A DNA stretch of 64,000 nt from Symbiodinium natans (GCA_905221605.1 CAJNDS010002524.1:1053634-1117633), one strand, 5' to 3'. Counted from the stretch's first letter, positions 20,325-30,921 are shown. Program-made: numbers and translations. The notes: a model not told the origin generated them from the sequence alone.

Positions 20325-20540
20325 CCCCCCCCCCCCACTTTCGGATTTAAATTATCTAAATTATTTAAATTATTTGAGTGATTTAAATTATTCAAATTAT
20401 TTAAACTATTTAGATTATGTAAATTATGTAAATTATGTAAATTATTTGACTTATTGAATTCCCGGCCGAATTGAAAAATTTAAATAATATAAATCCGAAA
20501 CCTGCCCGTCACATTTAAATTATGTAAATAATTTAAGTCC
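20325..20540. repeat. AT-rich AAATTATTT repeat
   Basis: TTTAAATTATNTAAATTAT-type units follow a poly-C run (20326-20337). The second half (20470-20530) runs partly as the inverted form (AAATAATATAAATCC, AAATAATTTAAGTCC). Confidence 0.8.
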
Positions 20541-20735
20541 GAAAAGGCGGGGGAGCCCGGGCCTCCCCCCAATACTAAATTACGAGCCCGGCCTCCCCCC
20601 AATACTAAATTACGAGCCCGCACCTCCCCCCAATACTAAATTACGAGCCCGCGCCTCCCCCCAATACTAAATTACGAGCCCGGGCCTCCCGTAATACTAA
20701 ATTACGAGCCCGCGCCTCCCCCCAATACTATCTAA
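20541..20735 (+). repeat. 30-31-bp GC-rich tandem repeat
   Basis: Six units of ACGAGCCCG(G/C)(G/C)CCTCCC and CCCAATACTAAATT; TACGAG recurs at 20581, 20611 and 20642. Confidence 0.9.
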
Positions 20736-20739
20736 CCTC

Positions 20740-23270
20740 TGGCTGGGGGCGACCCAGAGCGAATTAAAACTTTCAAAACGATCTAAACTATCTAAACTAT
20801 CTAACCTCTATTTTGGGAAAAAAGGAGGTTAGATAGTTTAGATGGTTTAGGGGCTCGTCTCAACTATCTAAACTATCTAAACTGTCTAAACTATCTAACC
20901 TCCTTTGTTCCCAAAACCGAGGTTAGATAGTTTAGATAGTTTAGAGGCTCGTCTAAACTATCTAAACTATCTAAACTATCTAAACTATCTAAACTATCTA
21001 ACCTCCTTTTCTCCCAAAATGGAGGTTAGATAGTTTAGATAGTTTAGAAAGTTTCAAACCTCCTGGGGGCCTCCCCGGAAAGAGGTTAGATAGTTTAGAT
21101 AGTTTAGATAGTTCAGGGGCTTCCTGAACTATCTAAACTATCTAAACTATCTAACCTCTGGCTGGGGACGACCCAGAGGGAATTGAAACTATCTAAACTA
21201 TCTAAACTATCTAAACTATCTAAACTATCTAACCTCTGTTTCTCCCAAAATCGAGGTTAGATAGTTTAGATAGTTTAGGGGCTCGTCTAAACTATTTAAA
21301 CTATCTAAACTATCTAAACTATCTAACCTCCTTTTCTCCCAAAATCGAGGTTAGATAGTTTAAATAGTTTAGATAGTTTAGATAGTTTAGAAAGTTTCAA
21401 ACCTCCTGGGGGCCTCCCCGGAAAGAGGTTAGATAGTTTAGATAGTTTAGATAGTTCAGGGGCTTTCTGAACTATCTAAACTATCTAAACTATCTAACCT
21501 CTTTCCGGGGAGGCCCCCAGGAGGTTTGAAACTTTCTAAACTATCTAAACTATCTAAACTATCTAAACTATCTAAACTATCTAAACTATCTAACCTCTGT
21601 TTCTCCCAAAATCGAGGTTAGATAGTTTAGATAGTTTAGGGGCTCATCTAAACTATCTAAACTATCTACACTATCTAAACTATCTAAACTATCTAACCTC
21701 CTTTTCTCCCAAAATCGAGGTTAGATAGTTTAGATAGTTTAGGGGCTCGTCTAAACTATCTAAACTATCTAAACTATCTAAACTATCTAACCTCCTTTTC
21801 TCCCAAAATCGAGGTTAGATAGTTTAGATAGTTTAGGGGCTCGTCTAAACTATCTGAACTATCTAAACTATCTAACCTCCTTTTCTCCCAAAATCGAGGT
21901 TAGATAGTTTAGATCGTTTAGATAGTTTAGATAGTTTAGAAAGTTTCAAACCTACTGGGGGCCTCCCCGGAAAGAGGTTAGGTTCAGGGGCTTCCTGAAC
22001 TATCTAAACTATCTAAACTATCTAACCCCTGGCTGGGGCCGACCCAGAGGGAATTGAAACTTTCTAAACTATCTAAACTATCTAACCTCCTTTTCTCTCA
22101 AAATCGAGGTTAGATAGTTTAGATAGTTTAGGGGCTCGTCTAAACTATCTAAACTATCTAAACTATCTAAACTATCTAAACTATCTAACCTCCTTTTCTC
22201 CCAAAATCGAGGTTAGATAGTTTAGATAGTTTAGATAGTTTAGAAAGTTTCAAACCTCCTGGGGGCCTCCCCGGAAAGAGGTTAGATAGTTTAGATAGTT
22301 TAGATAGTTCAGGGGCTTCCTGAACTATCTAAACTATCTAAACTATCTAACCTCTTTCCGGGCAGGCCCCCAGGAGGTTTGAAACTTTCTAAACTATCTA
22401 AACTATCTAAACTATCTAACCTCTGTTTCTCCCAAAATCGAGGTTAGATAGTTTAGATAGTTTAGGGGCTCGTCTAAACTATCTAAACTATCTAAACTAT
22501 CTAAACTATCTAACCTCCTTTTCTCCCAAAATCGAGGTTAGATAGTTTAGATAGTTTAGATAGTTTAGATAGTTTAGAAAGTTTCAAACCTCCTGGGGGC
22601 CTCCCCGGAAAGAGGTTAGATAGTTTAGATAGTTTAGATAGTTCAGGAAGCGGCTTCCTGAACTATCTAAACTATCTAAACTATCTAACCTCTGGCTGGG
22701 GCCGACCCAGAGGGAATTGAAACTTTCTAAACTATCTAAACTATCTAAACTATCTAAACTATCTAAACTATCTAACCTCCTTTTTTCCCAAAATAGAGGT
22801 TAGATAGTTTAGATAGTTTAGGGGCTCGTCTATCTAAACTATCTAAACTATCTAACCTCCTTTTCTCCCAAAATGGAGGTTAGATAGTTTAGATAGTTTA
22901 GAAAGTTTCAAACCTCCTGGGGGCCTCCCCGGAAAGAGGTTAGATAGTTTAGATAGTTTAGATAGTTCAGGGGCTTCCTGAACTATCTAAACTATCTAAA
23001 CTATCTAACCTCTGGCTGGGGACGACCCAGAGGGAATTGAAACTTTCTAAACTATCTAAACTATCTAAACTATCTAACCTCCTTTTTTTGCCAAAATCGA
23101 GGTTAGATAGTTTAGATAGTTTAGGGGCTCGTCTAAACTATCTAAACTATCTAAACTATCTAAACTATCTAAACCATCTAACCTCCTTTTTTCCCAAAAT
23201 CGAGGGTTAGATAGTTTAGATAGTTCAGGGGCTTCCTGAACTATCTAAACTATCTAAACTATTTAACCTT
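20740..23270. repeat. 2.5-kb array of AACTATCTA hairpin modules
   Basis: The array is built of a 9-bp unit CTAAACTAT in alternating orientation. Modules read TTTCTCCCAAAATCGAGG, then TTAGATAGTTTAGATAGTTT, then GGGGCTCGT, then the complementary CTAAACTATC units and CTAACCTCC. Other loops are TTCAGGGGCTTCCTGAA, CTCTTTCCGGGGAGGCCCCC and GGCTGGGGCCGACCCAGAG. Each module can fold into a long perfect stem. Loop types recur many times, so the modules themselves are tandemly duplicated. Confidence 0.95.
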
Positions 23271-23309
23271 CTTCTCCAAGAAAGGAAAGTAATCACATAG
23301 TACCTAAAG

Positions 23310-23390
23310 GTCCCTCTTACATATATATATATATGTATATGCATAAATATATCTAGATATCTATACAGATACCTTCCTTATATAGTTCTA
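23310..23390. repeat. AT microsatellite
   Basis: TATATATATATATGTATATG-type sequence at the right edge of the hairpin array. Confidence 0.85.
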
Positions 23391-23451
23391 CTCATTTAAG
23401 GGGCTGCGCCCATGGGCGGGCAGCGCAGGCAGAAGCGCGGGGCGAGCAGTT

Positions 23452-23635
23452 TCTAAGCATTTTGAGGCCCCTAAACTCCCTTAAAATCTCTAAGCGTTTG
23501 AGGCTCCTCAACCCCCTTAAAGTTTCTAAGCATTTTCAGGCCCCTAAACTCCCTTCAATCTCTAAGCGTTTGAGGCTTCTAGACTCCCTTAAAGTTTCTA
23601 AGCACTTTATAAGGCCCCTAAACTCCCTTTTTCCT
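23452..23635 (+). repeat. Five 35-37-bp tandem repeats
   Basis: Units start (T)TCTAAGC and continue with TTGAGGCCCCTAAACTCCC or GAGGCTCCTCAACCCCC, then TTAAAGT. They alternate between two subtypes (CATTTTGAGG and CGTTTGAGG), suggesting a doubled higher-order unit. Confidence 0.85.
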
Positions 23636-24790
23636 AGCCCCGACCTTAGACACGTCGCTTATGCCCGCCCTTTGGGGGGCGTCATGCTCCTGATGCGCCC
23701 CCGAATTCCCGCCCCGGCAGCCGCCTGATGCTCCTGATGCGCGCCACTGGGGGTCCCGGGCTGGACCATGCTGGACCCGCTGATGCTCATGATGCGCGCC
23801 CTCTGGGGGCCTCCGTGGCGACGCAAAAAACCACGAAAAAAAAACCGTTCACCCGCGGCACGCGAAGGTCGGCGGCACTGGCGTCCGGCCCAATTCTGCT
23901 TCGCAGAAGGCCGCAGGCTAGCAAGGCTATTCCCTCCGCCAATGCTCGGTCCTTGGGGACCTCGCGCTGCCCGATTTAAAGGCTGACGCCGCTGCCGCCG
24001 ACCCCCGAGGTAAGCGCTGCGGATGAAGAAGTATGATGGATAGCCTTGGCCATTCCTTCTGCCAGGGGTCTCTTCATGGGTTCTGGGTAGGGGGGAGTAG
24101 GGTGCAGCCAACACAAAACGCGTGGTTCCATCTGCTTAACCGCTTCCAAAACAACAAATTCGGTTGTTTTTGGTCCTTTTTCTGTGGGGGGGCCGGCTAG
24201 GCAGGCGGGGTAGGGAAGGGGGTAGGGAAGGGGGCAGGGAGGGGTGGGGGGGTGCGAAAAAGGGTGCGTTCGTTTTTCTGGTGGGTGTGGGGGGGGGTCG
24301 GGGGTGGGGGGGCGGGTGGGGGGGTGGGGGGGGTTGGGGGGGGGGGGGGGGGGGGGGGCGCAGGTGCTTGGCCGCCTTCCAAAACAACAAATTCGGGTAG
24401 GGCGGGGCGAAGAGAAGGGCAAGGGCGGGCGGGGAGGGCGGGGGCGGGTAGGGACATGGGTCACAAAACGTTGGAGTATGGAGGTGGGTTACAATACCAG
24501 GTAGGAAGCAAGCCGCGCGGGTCCATGGGGAAGGGCACTAGCGGGTCCAGCGGGAAAGGTACGAGTCCAGCTTCTTGACGCCGACAAAGGGGGTCGGCGG
24601 ATAAATCTTAACACATATATATATATATATGTATATATGTTTCTGTACATTTTTTCTAGCTCCCAAAAGAGCCCCCTACATAATGCGGTTTTACCTAGAG
24701 TCTCTGAAAACCCGGGGCAAGAAAAAACCAGCACAAATCTAGCTGGGAAAGCCTCCCGCTGAGGGTCCTGGCAGGTCTTTGCGATAGGAA
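23636..24790. other. GC-rich and G-rich low-complexity stretch
   Basis: CTGATGC(T/G)C repeats lie at 23680-23800, a G-rich tract at 24186-24360, and an AT microsatellite at 24613-24640. A 21-base motif beginning CTTCCAAAACAACAAATTC is present twice (near 24146 and 24376). Long Pro/Gly frames here only translate low complexity. I see no gene. Confidence 0.6.
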
Positions 24791-24926
24791 GTGTATCGGG
24801 TTTAGGGATTTCAGGGTTTAGGGTTCCTCAACCCTAAGCCCTGAACCCGAAAACCTAAACCCTAAACCCTGAACCCTAAAAACCCTAAACCCTGAACCCT
24901 AAACCCTAAACCCCAAAAGCCCTTAG

Positions 24927-24998
24927 GATGGCCCTGCGCGGCATCATCAATGATGAGCTGTTTGGCGCAGTCGCTGCAGATGCTGCTCAGCTCCAGGG
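24927..24998 (+). CDS. Candidate exon
   Basis: Flanked on the left by a CCCTAAA block ending CCCTTAG| and on the right by |GTTTAGGG. One frame reads MALRGIINDELFGAVAADA with a coding-like codon bias. Family unknown. Confidence 0.45.
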
Positions 24999-25228
24999 GT
25001 TTAGGGTTTAGGGTTTAGGGTTTAAGGGTTTAGGGTTTAGGGTTTAGGGTTTAGGGTTTGGGCTGTGGGTTGAGGGTTCAGGGTACACAAGGGGGCCACA
25101 GGGAGCCAGCTCCCCCTGCGATGCATGCTGTTTCGAGGCACTTTACAGTAGTTCCCATATTTGGGTGCCCAGGTGTTTTCTTTTCCCTGTACCCGCCACA
25201 AAGAAGTGCCTGGCACCTATACTTGCAG

Positions 25229-25356
25229 GTTCATGGTACGGGTTTAGGGTTTAGGGTTTAGGGTTTAGGGTTACTGTACTGATAACTGTACTTATAACCA
25301 TATTAGGGCACTCAAGGGGCTTATAAGTGGGTTAATAAGTACCATGAACCTCCAAG
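25229..25356 (+). mobile_element. Introner-like element A, copy 1
   Basis: Left end ACTTGCAG|GTTCATGGTAC and right end GTACCATGAACCTCCAAG| form a TIR pair, with a TTTAGGG block nested inside. Removing it joins an island beginning KCLAPIL to one ending RTRPFM in compatible phase. Confidence 0.6.
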
Positions 25357-25767
25357 CCGGGGTGACCAGAACAAGGCCGTTTATGGTTCAAATAACCTTC
25401 ATCAGGGCTTAGGGTTTAGGGTTTAGGGTTTAGGGTTTAATTAGGGTTTAGGGTTTAGGGTTGAGGGTTGAGGATACGTACCTTTTTTCGATACTTGCAG
25501 TCGGAGGTTTGGTCAACATAGAGTCCTACACCCTAACCCCCAAACCTTACAAGAAAAAAACCCAAGGACATGCTGTTTGCTTTTTACAAAGGTTCGAAGG
25601 GCAATATAGCAAGCCTTTGACCACAAAAAACAAAGAAACGACCCTAAACCCGAAGCCCTAAACCCTAAACCCTAAACCCTAAACCCTAAACCCTAAACCC
25701 TAAACCAAGGTTAGAAGGGCAACATAGCAAGCCTTTGACCAAAAACAAACAAAGAGACGAAATCCAG

Positions 25768-25832
25768 GGCTTCGCCATGGTTTGCACCATCATCGTGGAT
25801 GCACTTGCGGCTTCTTCGCAAGCGCTCACGAA
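25768..25832 (+). CDS. Candidate exon
   Basis: AATCCAG| acceptor; one frame reads GFAMVCTIIVDALAASSQ; a GTTTCG donor-like site follows. It lies just after a duplicated segment (25590-25635 and 25712-25762). Confidence 0.35.
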
Positions 25833-26067
25833 GTTTCGTCCCTCTATACTTATGCTCGGGGTTGAGGGTTTTGGGCTCACTGTGGAAAGTTTCGGGCTTT
25901 AGGGTTTCAGGGTTCACTTTCTTTGGGGCAGGATGCCCCAGGATGGCAGTTATCTTTGTTGATCCCTCACATTTCCTGTTCTATGAACCATAAAGCTAAG
26001 TGGCCTGCTGAGGAACACAGGCCCTCCTCCCCTGGAACCTTTTGGAATGACTCCTCTACTTGGGCAG

Positions 26068-26104
26068 TTCTCCAAGGTCACCAGGGACGCGGGTCCGTGC
26101 ATGC
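26068..26104 (+). CDS. Candidate short exon
   Basis: CTTGGGCAG| acceptor; reads FSKVTRDAGPCM; donor GTTTAGGG of a 100-base TTTAGGG array. Confidence 0.3.
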
Positions 26105-26535
26105 GTTTAGGGTTTAGGGTTTAGGGTTTAGGGTTTAGGGTTTAGGGTTTAGGGTTTAGGGTTTAGGGTTTAGGGTTTAGGGTTTAGGGTTTAGGGTTTA
26201 GGCTTCTGGTATGGGTTCTTTCTGCTTCAACCGAGGATGATGCACTTACAGAGGCGCACTGAGGCGAAACATGCCAACTTTCCTGCGGCTGTGTAATGGG
26301 GTCTAGGGTTTAGGGTTCAGTAGATTCCCACAAAGTCGCCACAAAGTTCACCGCAATGAAATGTCAGTGAAGCACTCTAGACTCCAGACGAGAGCGTGAG
26401 GGTCGAAACCGGTGACGATGTGCCCTCTTTCTCCCGTACAGCAGACGCAGTTTGGACCCAAAGCCCCTATATCCCTTAAACCCTGAACCCTGAACTCCGA
26501 ACGCAAACCCGCCTTCGCAACCGGAGAGGCTTGAG

Positions 26536-26613
26536 GCCTCCAGCCTGTATGGACCCGCTAAGGTGACCCCAGACTCAGCAAAAGAACTGGCCCAGACCAA
26601 GTACTGCGCCAAG
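26536..26613 (+). CDS. Candidate exon
   Basis: 26 codons in phase 0, including SSLYGPAKVTPDSAKELAQ, preceded by CTTGAG| and followed by a GC donor-like AAG|GCCGGG. Confidence 0.45.
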
Positions 26614-26938
26614 GCCGGGGCTGTGCCAGGGCTTTCGGGTTTTTGTGGGCTCGCAAGTGGGGTTTCTTGAGTCTGGGATGCCTTTTTTAGGGTTTAGGGT
26701 TTAGGATTTAGGGTTTAGGGTTCAGGGTCTAGGGGTTTTGCGTTTCGGATGCAAAAGGGTGTGTGTGTGTGGGTGCGACTCTTCGCAGTTTGCGAGCTCG
26801 GGCGCGTACAAGCAAAGTGCTGCAACTGGGGGTGGGGCCGGGGGGGAGCTGGTGGCGCTCTCCCGGGCCACAAAGTCACCCTACAACCTACACCCTAAAC
26901 CCTAAACCCTAAACCCCCCAAACCTCACGACAAAATAG

Positions 26939-27005
26939 AACCCCCCAATGATGGCGAATCACCAGTTATTTGCGCAGTCGGGCTGACCCACCCGCCACCC
27001 AAGAG
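26939..27005 (+). CDS. Candidate exon
   Basis: Follows a CCCTAAA block with AAATAG| acceptor; reads PPNDGESPVICAVGLTHPPP; ends AAGAG|GTAGTT. Confidence 0.35.
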
Positions 27006-27189
27006 GTAGTTGAACCCTAATCGGTTTAGGGCTTAGGGTGCTCAGGCTTGCCCGAATGGACATCTTTTGTAGCATGTGATATATGAGGATCCAATTTTAG
27101 AGTACTCTTTAAACCCTAAACCCTAAGCCCTAAACCCTAAACCCTGTTTCAAGGAGGCTCTCAAGCCCTGAAAACCTGGAGCCCCAAAA

Positions 27190-27265
27190 AACTCATCCGG
27201 GGAGGACAGCGCCTTCAGCCAAGCCGTGAACACCGTGAAGTGGCGCGTGCCTAAGGAGCCGGGAG
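27190..27265 (+). CDS. Candidate exon, borders approximate
   Basis: Lies between a CCCTAAA block and a TTTAGGG block. One frame reads EDSAFSQAVNTVKWRVPKEP with good codon bias. Confidence 0.4.
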
Positions 27266-27584
27266 ACTTGCTTATTTAGGGTTTGGGGTTTAGGGTTTAG
27301 TGTTTAGGGTTTAGGCTTTGACGTTGGGGGTTGGGTATTTAGGGTGTAGGGTTTTGGGCTGAAGCTGGTCGCAAGGCACCGTTTTGGGCTGGGAGAACCA
27401 GGCTTGGACCATTGGCAGCCTGACATTCGCAGATGCCCAAGAGATATCTTACATGCATCCCTTCTTGCGTTTAAGAGAGTTGAACCCTAATTGAGGCCCT
27501 AAAAAGGCGGAAAAGCCCCACGCACTTTTCCCGAGGGTTTCCAGGGGAGTAGACTAGCCGACCGACGCAGTGGACTCCCTGCAG

Positions 27585-27632
27585 GACATCGCCCAATGCG
27601 GCCTTGCTGCACAAACTCCTGAAACTTGCGAG
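27585..27632 (+). CDS. Candidate exon
   Basis: CCCTGCAG| acceptor, 16 codons DIAQCGLAAQTPETCE, then |GTCGTT donor. Confidence 0.4.
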
Positions 27633-27783
27633 GTCGTTCGCGAGTGCCTAGATCTATAGTTCACTTGAGAACAGTACAGATCGTTTTTCTGAAGTGGGGG
27701 GGGGGGGGGGGTACTCATGGGGAATCAGGGAACTAGGTTCCCCTGTAGGTGTTTTAGTCGGGGATCCGAAAGCCACATGTAGT

Positions 27784-27862
27784 CCCTTGAACGCTTATAT
27801 ATATATATATATAGTAAAGGTAGATAAATATGTATAGTATGTATATATATATACATATACTT
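27784..27862. repeat. AT microsatellite
   Basis: TATATATATATATAGTA and ATGTATATATATATACAT repeats. It follows a G run (27696-27710). Confidence 0.85.
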
Positions 27863-28372
27863 TATGTCGTTGGGGGAGGTGTAAATCAGCGGTAAGGCAC
27901 CTCATCCCGGAGCTGCCTAGCACAAGCAAGAAAAAGCAAACCAAATCTACGGTTTCGACATTTTGTCACATCGTGGAGTCTTTCGGTTGAGGGGCTTCGG
28001 CTTCCCACATCTCAAGCTTAGGAAACTGTAAACCCTAAACAGGAGCCTTTAACTGATTCCCCTGAACCCTTACACCCTTAACCCTGAACCCTTAAACCCT
28101 TAAACCCTGAAACCAAAAACCCTTAAGCCCTACACCTTTGAACCCTTAAACTCGAAACTCTGAAACCCTGAAACCCTAAACCCGAAACCCGTAAACCCCT
28201 AACCCCTGAAACTCTTGAACCCTGAAAACCTGAAACCCTAACCCCCCCAATCTGGAGCCTTTCCTGCGCGCGCGTGAGAGAGTCGAAACCCTAAAACCCT
28301 GAAACGCTTAAACCCTAAACCCTCAACCCTCAACCCTAAACCCTAAACCCTAAACCCCTCTGGGCGGTTCAG

Positions 28373-28428
28373 GCATGGCCGTGTTCGTCGAGGTGCTCGA
28401 AGCCTTGGTCGAGGGCATGTACTGGCAG
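28373..28428 (+). CDS. Candidate exon
   Basis: CCCTAAA block, then GCGGTTCAG|, then MAVFVEVLEALVEGMYWQ, then a GC donor CAG|GCAGGG leading into a 220-base TTTAGGG array. It shows the minus-block, exon, plus-block order clearly. Confidence 0.5.
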
Positions 28429-28434
28429 GCAGGG

Positions 28435-28655
28435 TTTAGGGTTTAGGGTTTAGAGTTTAGGGTTTAGGGTTTAGGGTTTAGGGTTTAGGGTTTAGGGTTT
28501 AGAGTTTAGGGTTTAGGGTTTAGGGTTTAGGGTTTAGGGTTTAGGGTTTAGGGTTTAGGGTTTAGGGTTTAGGGTTTAGGGTTTAGGGTTTAGGGTTTAG
28601 GGTTTAGGGTTTAGGGTTTAGGGTTTAGGGTTTAGGGTTTAGGGTTTAGGGTTTA
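28435..28655 (+). repeat. Long TTTAGGG array
   Basis: About 31 heptamers, two of them TTTAGAG. It starts seven bases after the proposed donor of the exon at 28373-28428. Confidence 0.97.
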
Positions 28656-28775
28656 GTAGGGTTTAACCCCCAAATCCTGACCGCTAAACCCTCAACCCAG
28701 TTCCAAATGGGTTCAGGGGCTTGGGGGGTTGGGACTGAGAGGAAGGTTGGGATTTCTCTTCTGAGTCGTTTTTTA

Positions 28776-29003
28776 GGGTTTCGGAGTTTGGAGTTTAGAA
28801 CTGTTGCTTTTGGGAGGGGTTACGAGGAAGCTCATGGGTACCTATTGCATACGGTCTTAACTTCCTACTTATACTCCTCCTTATAAGACTAGTAAGTACC
28901 CATGAGCTCCAAGCAGGCGAGGGTGAACCGGAGTGATTGTTTGATGTCGGAAGACTGGCCCCACCTTGTAGCAAAAAATGGTTTTGGAACTTGGCACAGT
29001 GAT
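28776..29003 (+). CDS. Two candidate exons split by introner-like element A
   Basis: The left island ends FGRGYEE at 28829. The right island, 28914-29003, is 30 codons in phase 0 and includes QARVNRSDCLMSEDWPHLVA, ending |GTAGTT. Both ends are phase 0 and the intervening 84 bases are exactly the element. Confidence 0.5.
28830..28913 (+). mobile_element. Introner-like element A with GC donor
   Basis: 84 bases from GCTCATGGGTACC to GTACCCATGAGCTCCAAG. The left GT of the family consensus is GC here, and the right TIR carries the matching change (GAGC instead of GAAC). Both ends thus stay complementary while the intron gains a GC donor. Confidence 0.65.
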
Positions 29004-29082
29004 GTAGTTACAAGCCTGAACCCTAAACCCTAAACCCTAAACCCTAAACCCTAAACCCTAAACCCTAAACCCTAAACCCTAG

Positions 29083-29135
29083 ATGCTGCAGCACGCAGCC
29101 GAGCCCTTGCTTGAGGTCTCTTCTGCCGTCGCCCC
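29083..29135 (+). CDS. Candidate exon
   Basis: Directly after a CCCTAAA array with CCCTAG|; reads MLQHAAEPLLEVSSAVAP; donor |GTAGGA opens a further inverted-repeat element. Confidence 0.45.
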
Positions 29136-29278
29136 GTAGGATTCCGTGCTCAATAGTACTAGGATCCAGAGAAGGCCCTTATTCCCTTTTTCGGGGGGGG
29201 GGATTTAGGTTCCCGCATAATCCCCTTTAAACCAGAAGGGGCGCCCTTGTTATTCCTAGGTTCCTCTTGGGTCTAGAA
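29136..29278 (+). mobile_element. Inverted-repeat element, family H (probable)
   Basis: Contains the recurring ACTAGGATCCAGAG, CCCTTATTCCCTTTTT and CCCTTTAAACCA blocks also seen at 35935-36135 and 51514-51620, with a reversed CCTAGG..CTTGGGTC right end. Confidence 0.4.
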
Positions 29279-29329
29279 TACCCTACTAAATCCCCTAAAC
29301 CCTAAACCCGAATATTGTTTTGGGTGCAA

Positions 29330-29458
29330 GAGGAGACACTGGTGGCGCCGACCAGTGGCTTGTGTGCATGGAGAGGTTTGGGATTGAGGGCCTTCGTTGC
29401 TTGTGTTCGTGGTGCAGGGCCCGCATTTTCCCCAATCGAAGGTGCCCTGAACCCTAGA
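29330..29458 (+). CDS. Candidate exon, borders uncertain
   Basis: One frame reads DTGGADQWLVCMERFGIEGL and continues Cys-rich to a TAG at about 29457. Two other frames are also open, so the frame is not certain. Confidence 0.3.
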
Positions 29459-29519
29459 CTTAGTGTTTAGGCGTAGGGTTGAGCTTCACGCAAGGCCGCT
29501 TCACTTTGAGCTGAGATCG

Positions 29520-29650
29520 CCCAAAGCTACGACTACGATTGTGACTACGACGACTACTACGACGGCGGCGACGACGACGATGATTACTTCTACTACTTTT
29601 ACTACTTTTAACACTTTTACAACTTTTACTACCAATGCTACTGCTACTGA
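29520..29650 (+). repeat. ACG/ACT trinucleotide microsatellite
   Basis: CTACGACTACGAT and ACTTTTACTACTTTTA-type repeats. The surrounding small ORF is low complexity. Confidence 0.85.
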
Positions 29651-29890
29651 TACTGTTGCCTTTCTGCGTTTGTTGTAACGCGGTTATGTTTTGGATCTGT
29701 TGTATTTGCGTTCCAACGACAAGGGCAACGACATCTGCAGCTCAAGCCAAGACTTTTGCTCGGAATGCGGTGTTCCATTGTTTCGTATTGAGCTTAGCTG
29801 TGCATCCGCATTTCTTCAAGCAGGGTTTAGGGTTTATTAGATCTGCCAGAGCTGAATCGTCACCAAAATTTCGGGCCTGGACGATAGCAG

Positions 29891-30045
29891 CGCAGCTAAA
29901 GCTCAACTTGATGTCCTCTCCTCCGTCCGCCTTCCAGCAACCCCCCTGACGCGCACGCTCAGATTACTTGAATCCGTTCCTGCAAAACAGAGTCGTCAAC
30001 GTCTCGACGTGCTGGCGCCAGACGCACCTCGCCTGGAAGCTGATG
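29891..30045 (+). CDS. Candidate exon, about 51 codons
   Basis: GATAGCAG| acceptor; the frame includes AKAQLDVLSSVRLPATPLTR and LLESVPAKQSRQRLDVLAP; it ends GATG|GTATTTG. It is one of the longest and best islands. Family unknown. Confidence 0.55.
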
Positions 30046-30068
30046 GTATTTGTGTGTGTTTAGTTTGG

Positions 30069-30172
30069 GGGCCAAAGCTTTAGGGTTCTAGGGTTTTAGG
30101 GTTTTAGGGTTTTAGGGTTTTAGGGTTTTAGGGTTTTAGGGTTTTAGGGTTTTAGGGTTTTAGGGTTTCGGG
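30069..30172 (+). repeat. TTTTAGGG octamer array
   Basis: About twelve perfect 8-mers, a variant of the heptamer, immediately downstream of an exon donor. Confidence 0.95.
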
Positions 30173-30409
30173 TTTAGGGTTCATGTACAGGGGTTTAGGG
30201 ACAGATGCAGTTCCAACAACCCCCAAGAGTGGGGTTTCGCAGCACCTTTCTTGGTTGCCGTTAGTAACATGTTCATGAGGGACCACAAGTCACAAGCGCA
30301 TACATGTGTGTATATATGTATATATAAAATTTTTTTACTTATTTATATTTAATACACACACATAGGTCACATAGGTATATATATATATATATATATGTAT
30401 TGTTGATGC

Positions 30410-30570
30410 TTGTCACAAGCATAGAGGGCTTGCAAAGAGGTTGTCAAGAACAGGTGAGTTCATGCGAGGCTTTGCGCGGTCCCGAGAGGTTTTGTTTGAT
30501 TCCACGCCAGGTTCAATTTTGCAGGCCATGCTGGTTGAAGTTGAAGCCCATGCCCGAAACCCTAACCCCT
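30410..30570 (+). CDS. Two candidate exons with a 71-nt intron
   Basis: The left exon ends GLQRGCQEQ at 30453; intron 30454-30524 runs GTGAGTTC to CAATTTTGCAG; the right exon starts AMLVEVEAHAR at 30525. Phase 0 on both sides. This small intron has textbook ends and no telomere-like block. Confidence 0.55.
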
Positions 30571-30594
30571 GTAATTCCTAAACCCTACTTGGAG

Positions 30595-30682
30595 GCTCAG
30601 GGTACTTACAGCCCCAATTATAACCCCCCAAGTCCCCTAAGTCCTCCAAGTAGGTTATACGTAGACTTAGAACTGGGGTGAT
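30595..30682 (+). mobile_element. Introner-like element A, diverged copy
   Basis: ACTTGGAG|GCTCAGGGTACTTA at the left, with internal GTTATA and CCCCAATT/AACTGGGG inverted blocks. The right end merges into a CCCTAAA array. Confidence 0.45.
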
Positions 30683-30859
30683 AGCCCTAAACCCTAAACC
30701 CTAAACCCTAAACCCTAAACCCTAAACCCTAAACCCTAAACCCTAAACCCTAAACCCTAAACCCTAAACCCTAAACCCTAAACCCTAAACCCTAAACCCT
30801 AAACCCTAAACCCTAACCCATGAATCTCCAAGTAAACCCACGGCATATTTTAGGCTCAG

Positions 30860-30921
30860 CCGAGGCATGGCAACTGGCATCGGGTTGCAGCAGCTCGGAG
30901 CAGGGTGTTTTTCTGTGGAGG
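30860..30921 (+). CDS. Candidate exon
   Basis: Lies after a CCCTAAA array with GGCTCAG| and before |GTTTAGGG. All three frames are open; RGMATGIGLQQLGAGCFS is one possibility. Confidence 0.35.

Noticed and set aside
24136-24464. Proline-rich and glycine-rich frames on both strands
   Set aside because: They arise from the G tract at 24186-24360 and have no other coding support.
28435-28655. Chromosome end or telomere fusion
   Set aside because: Dozens of similar blocks in both orientations occur across 60 kb with unique sequence on both sides, so this is interstitial repeat DNA.
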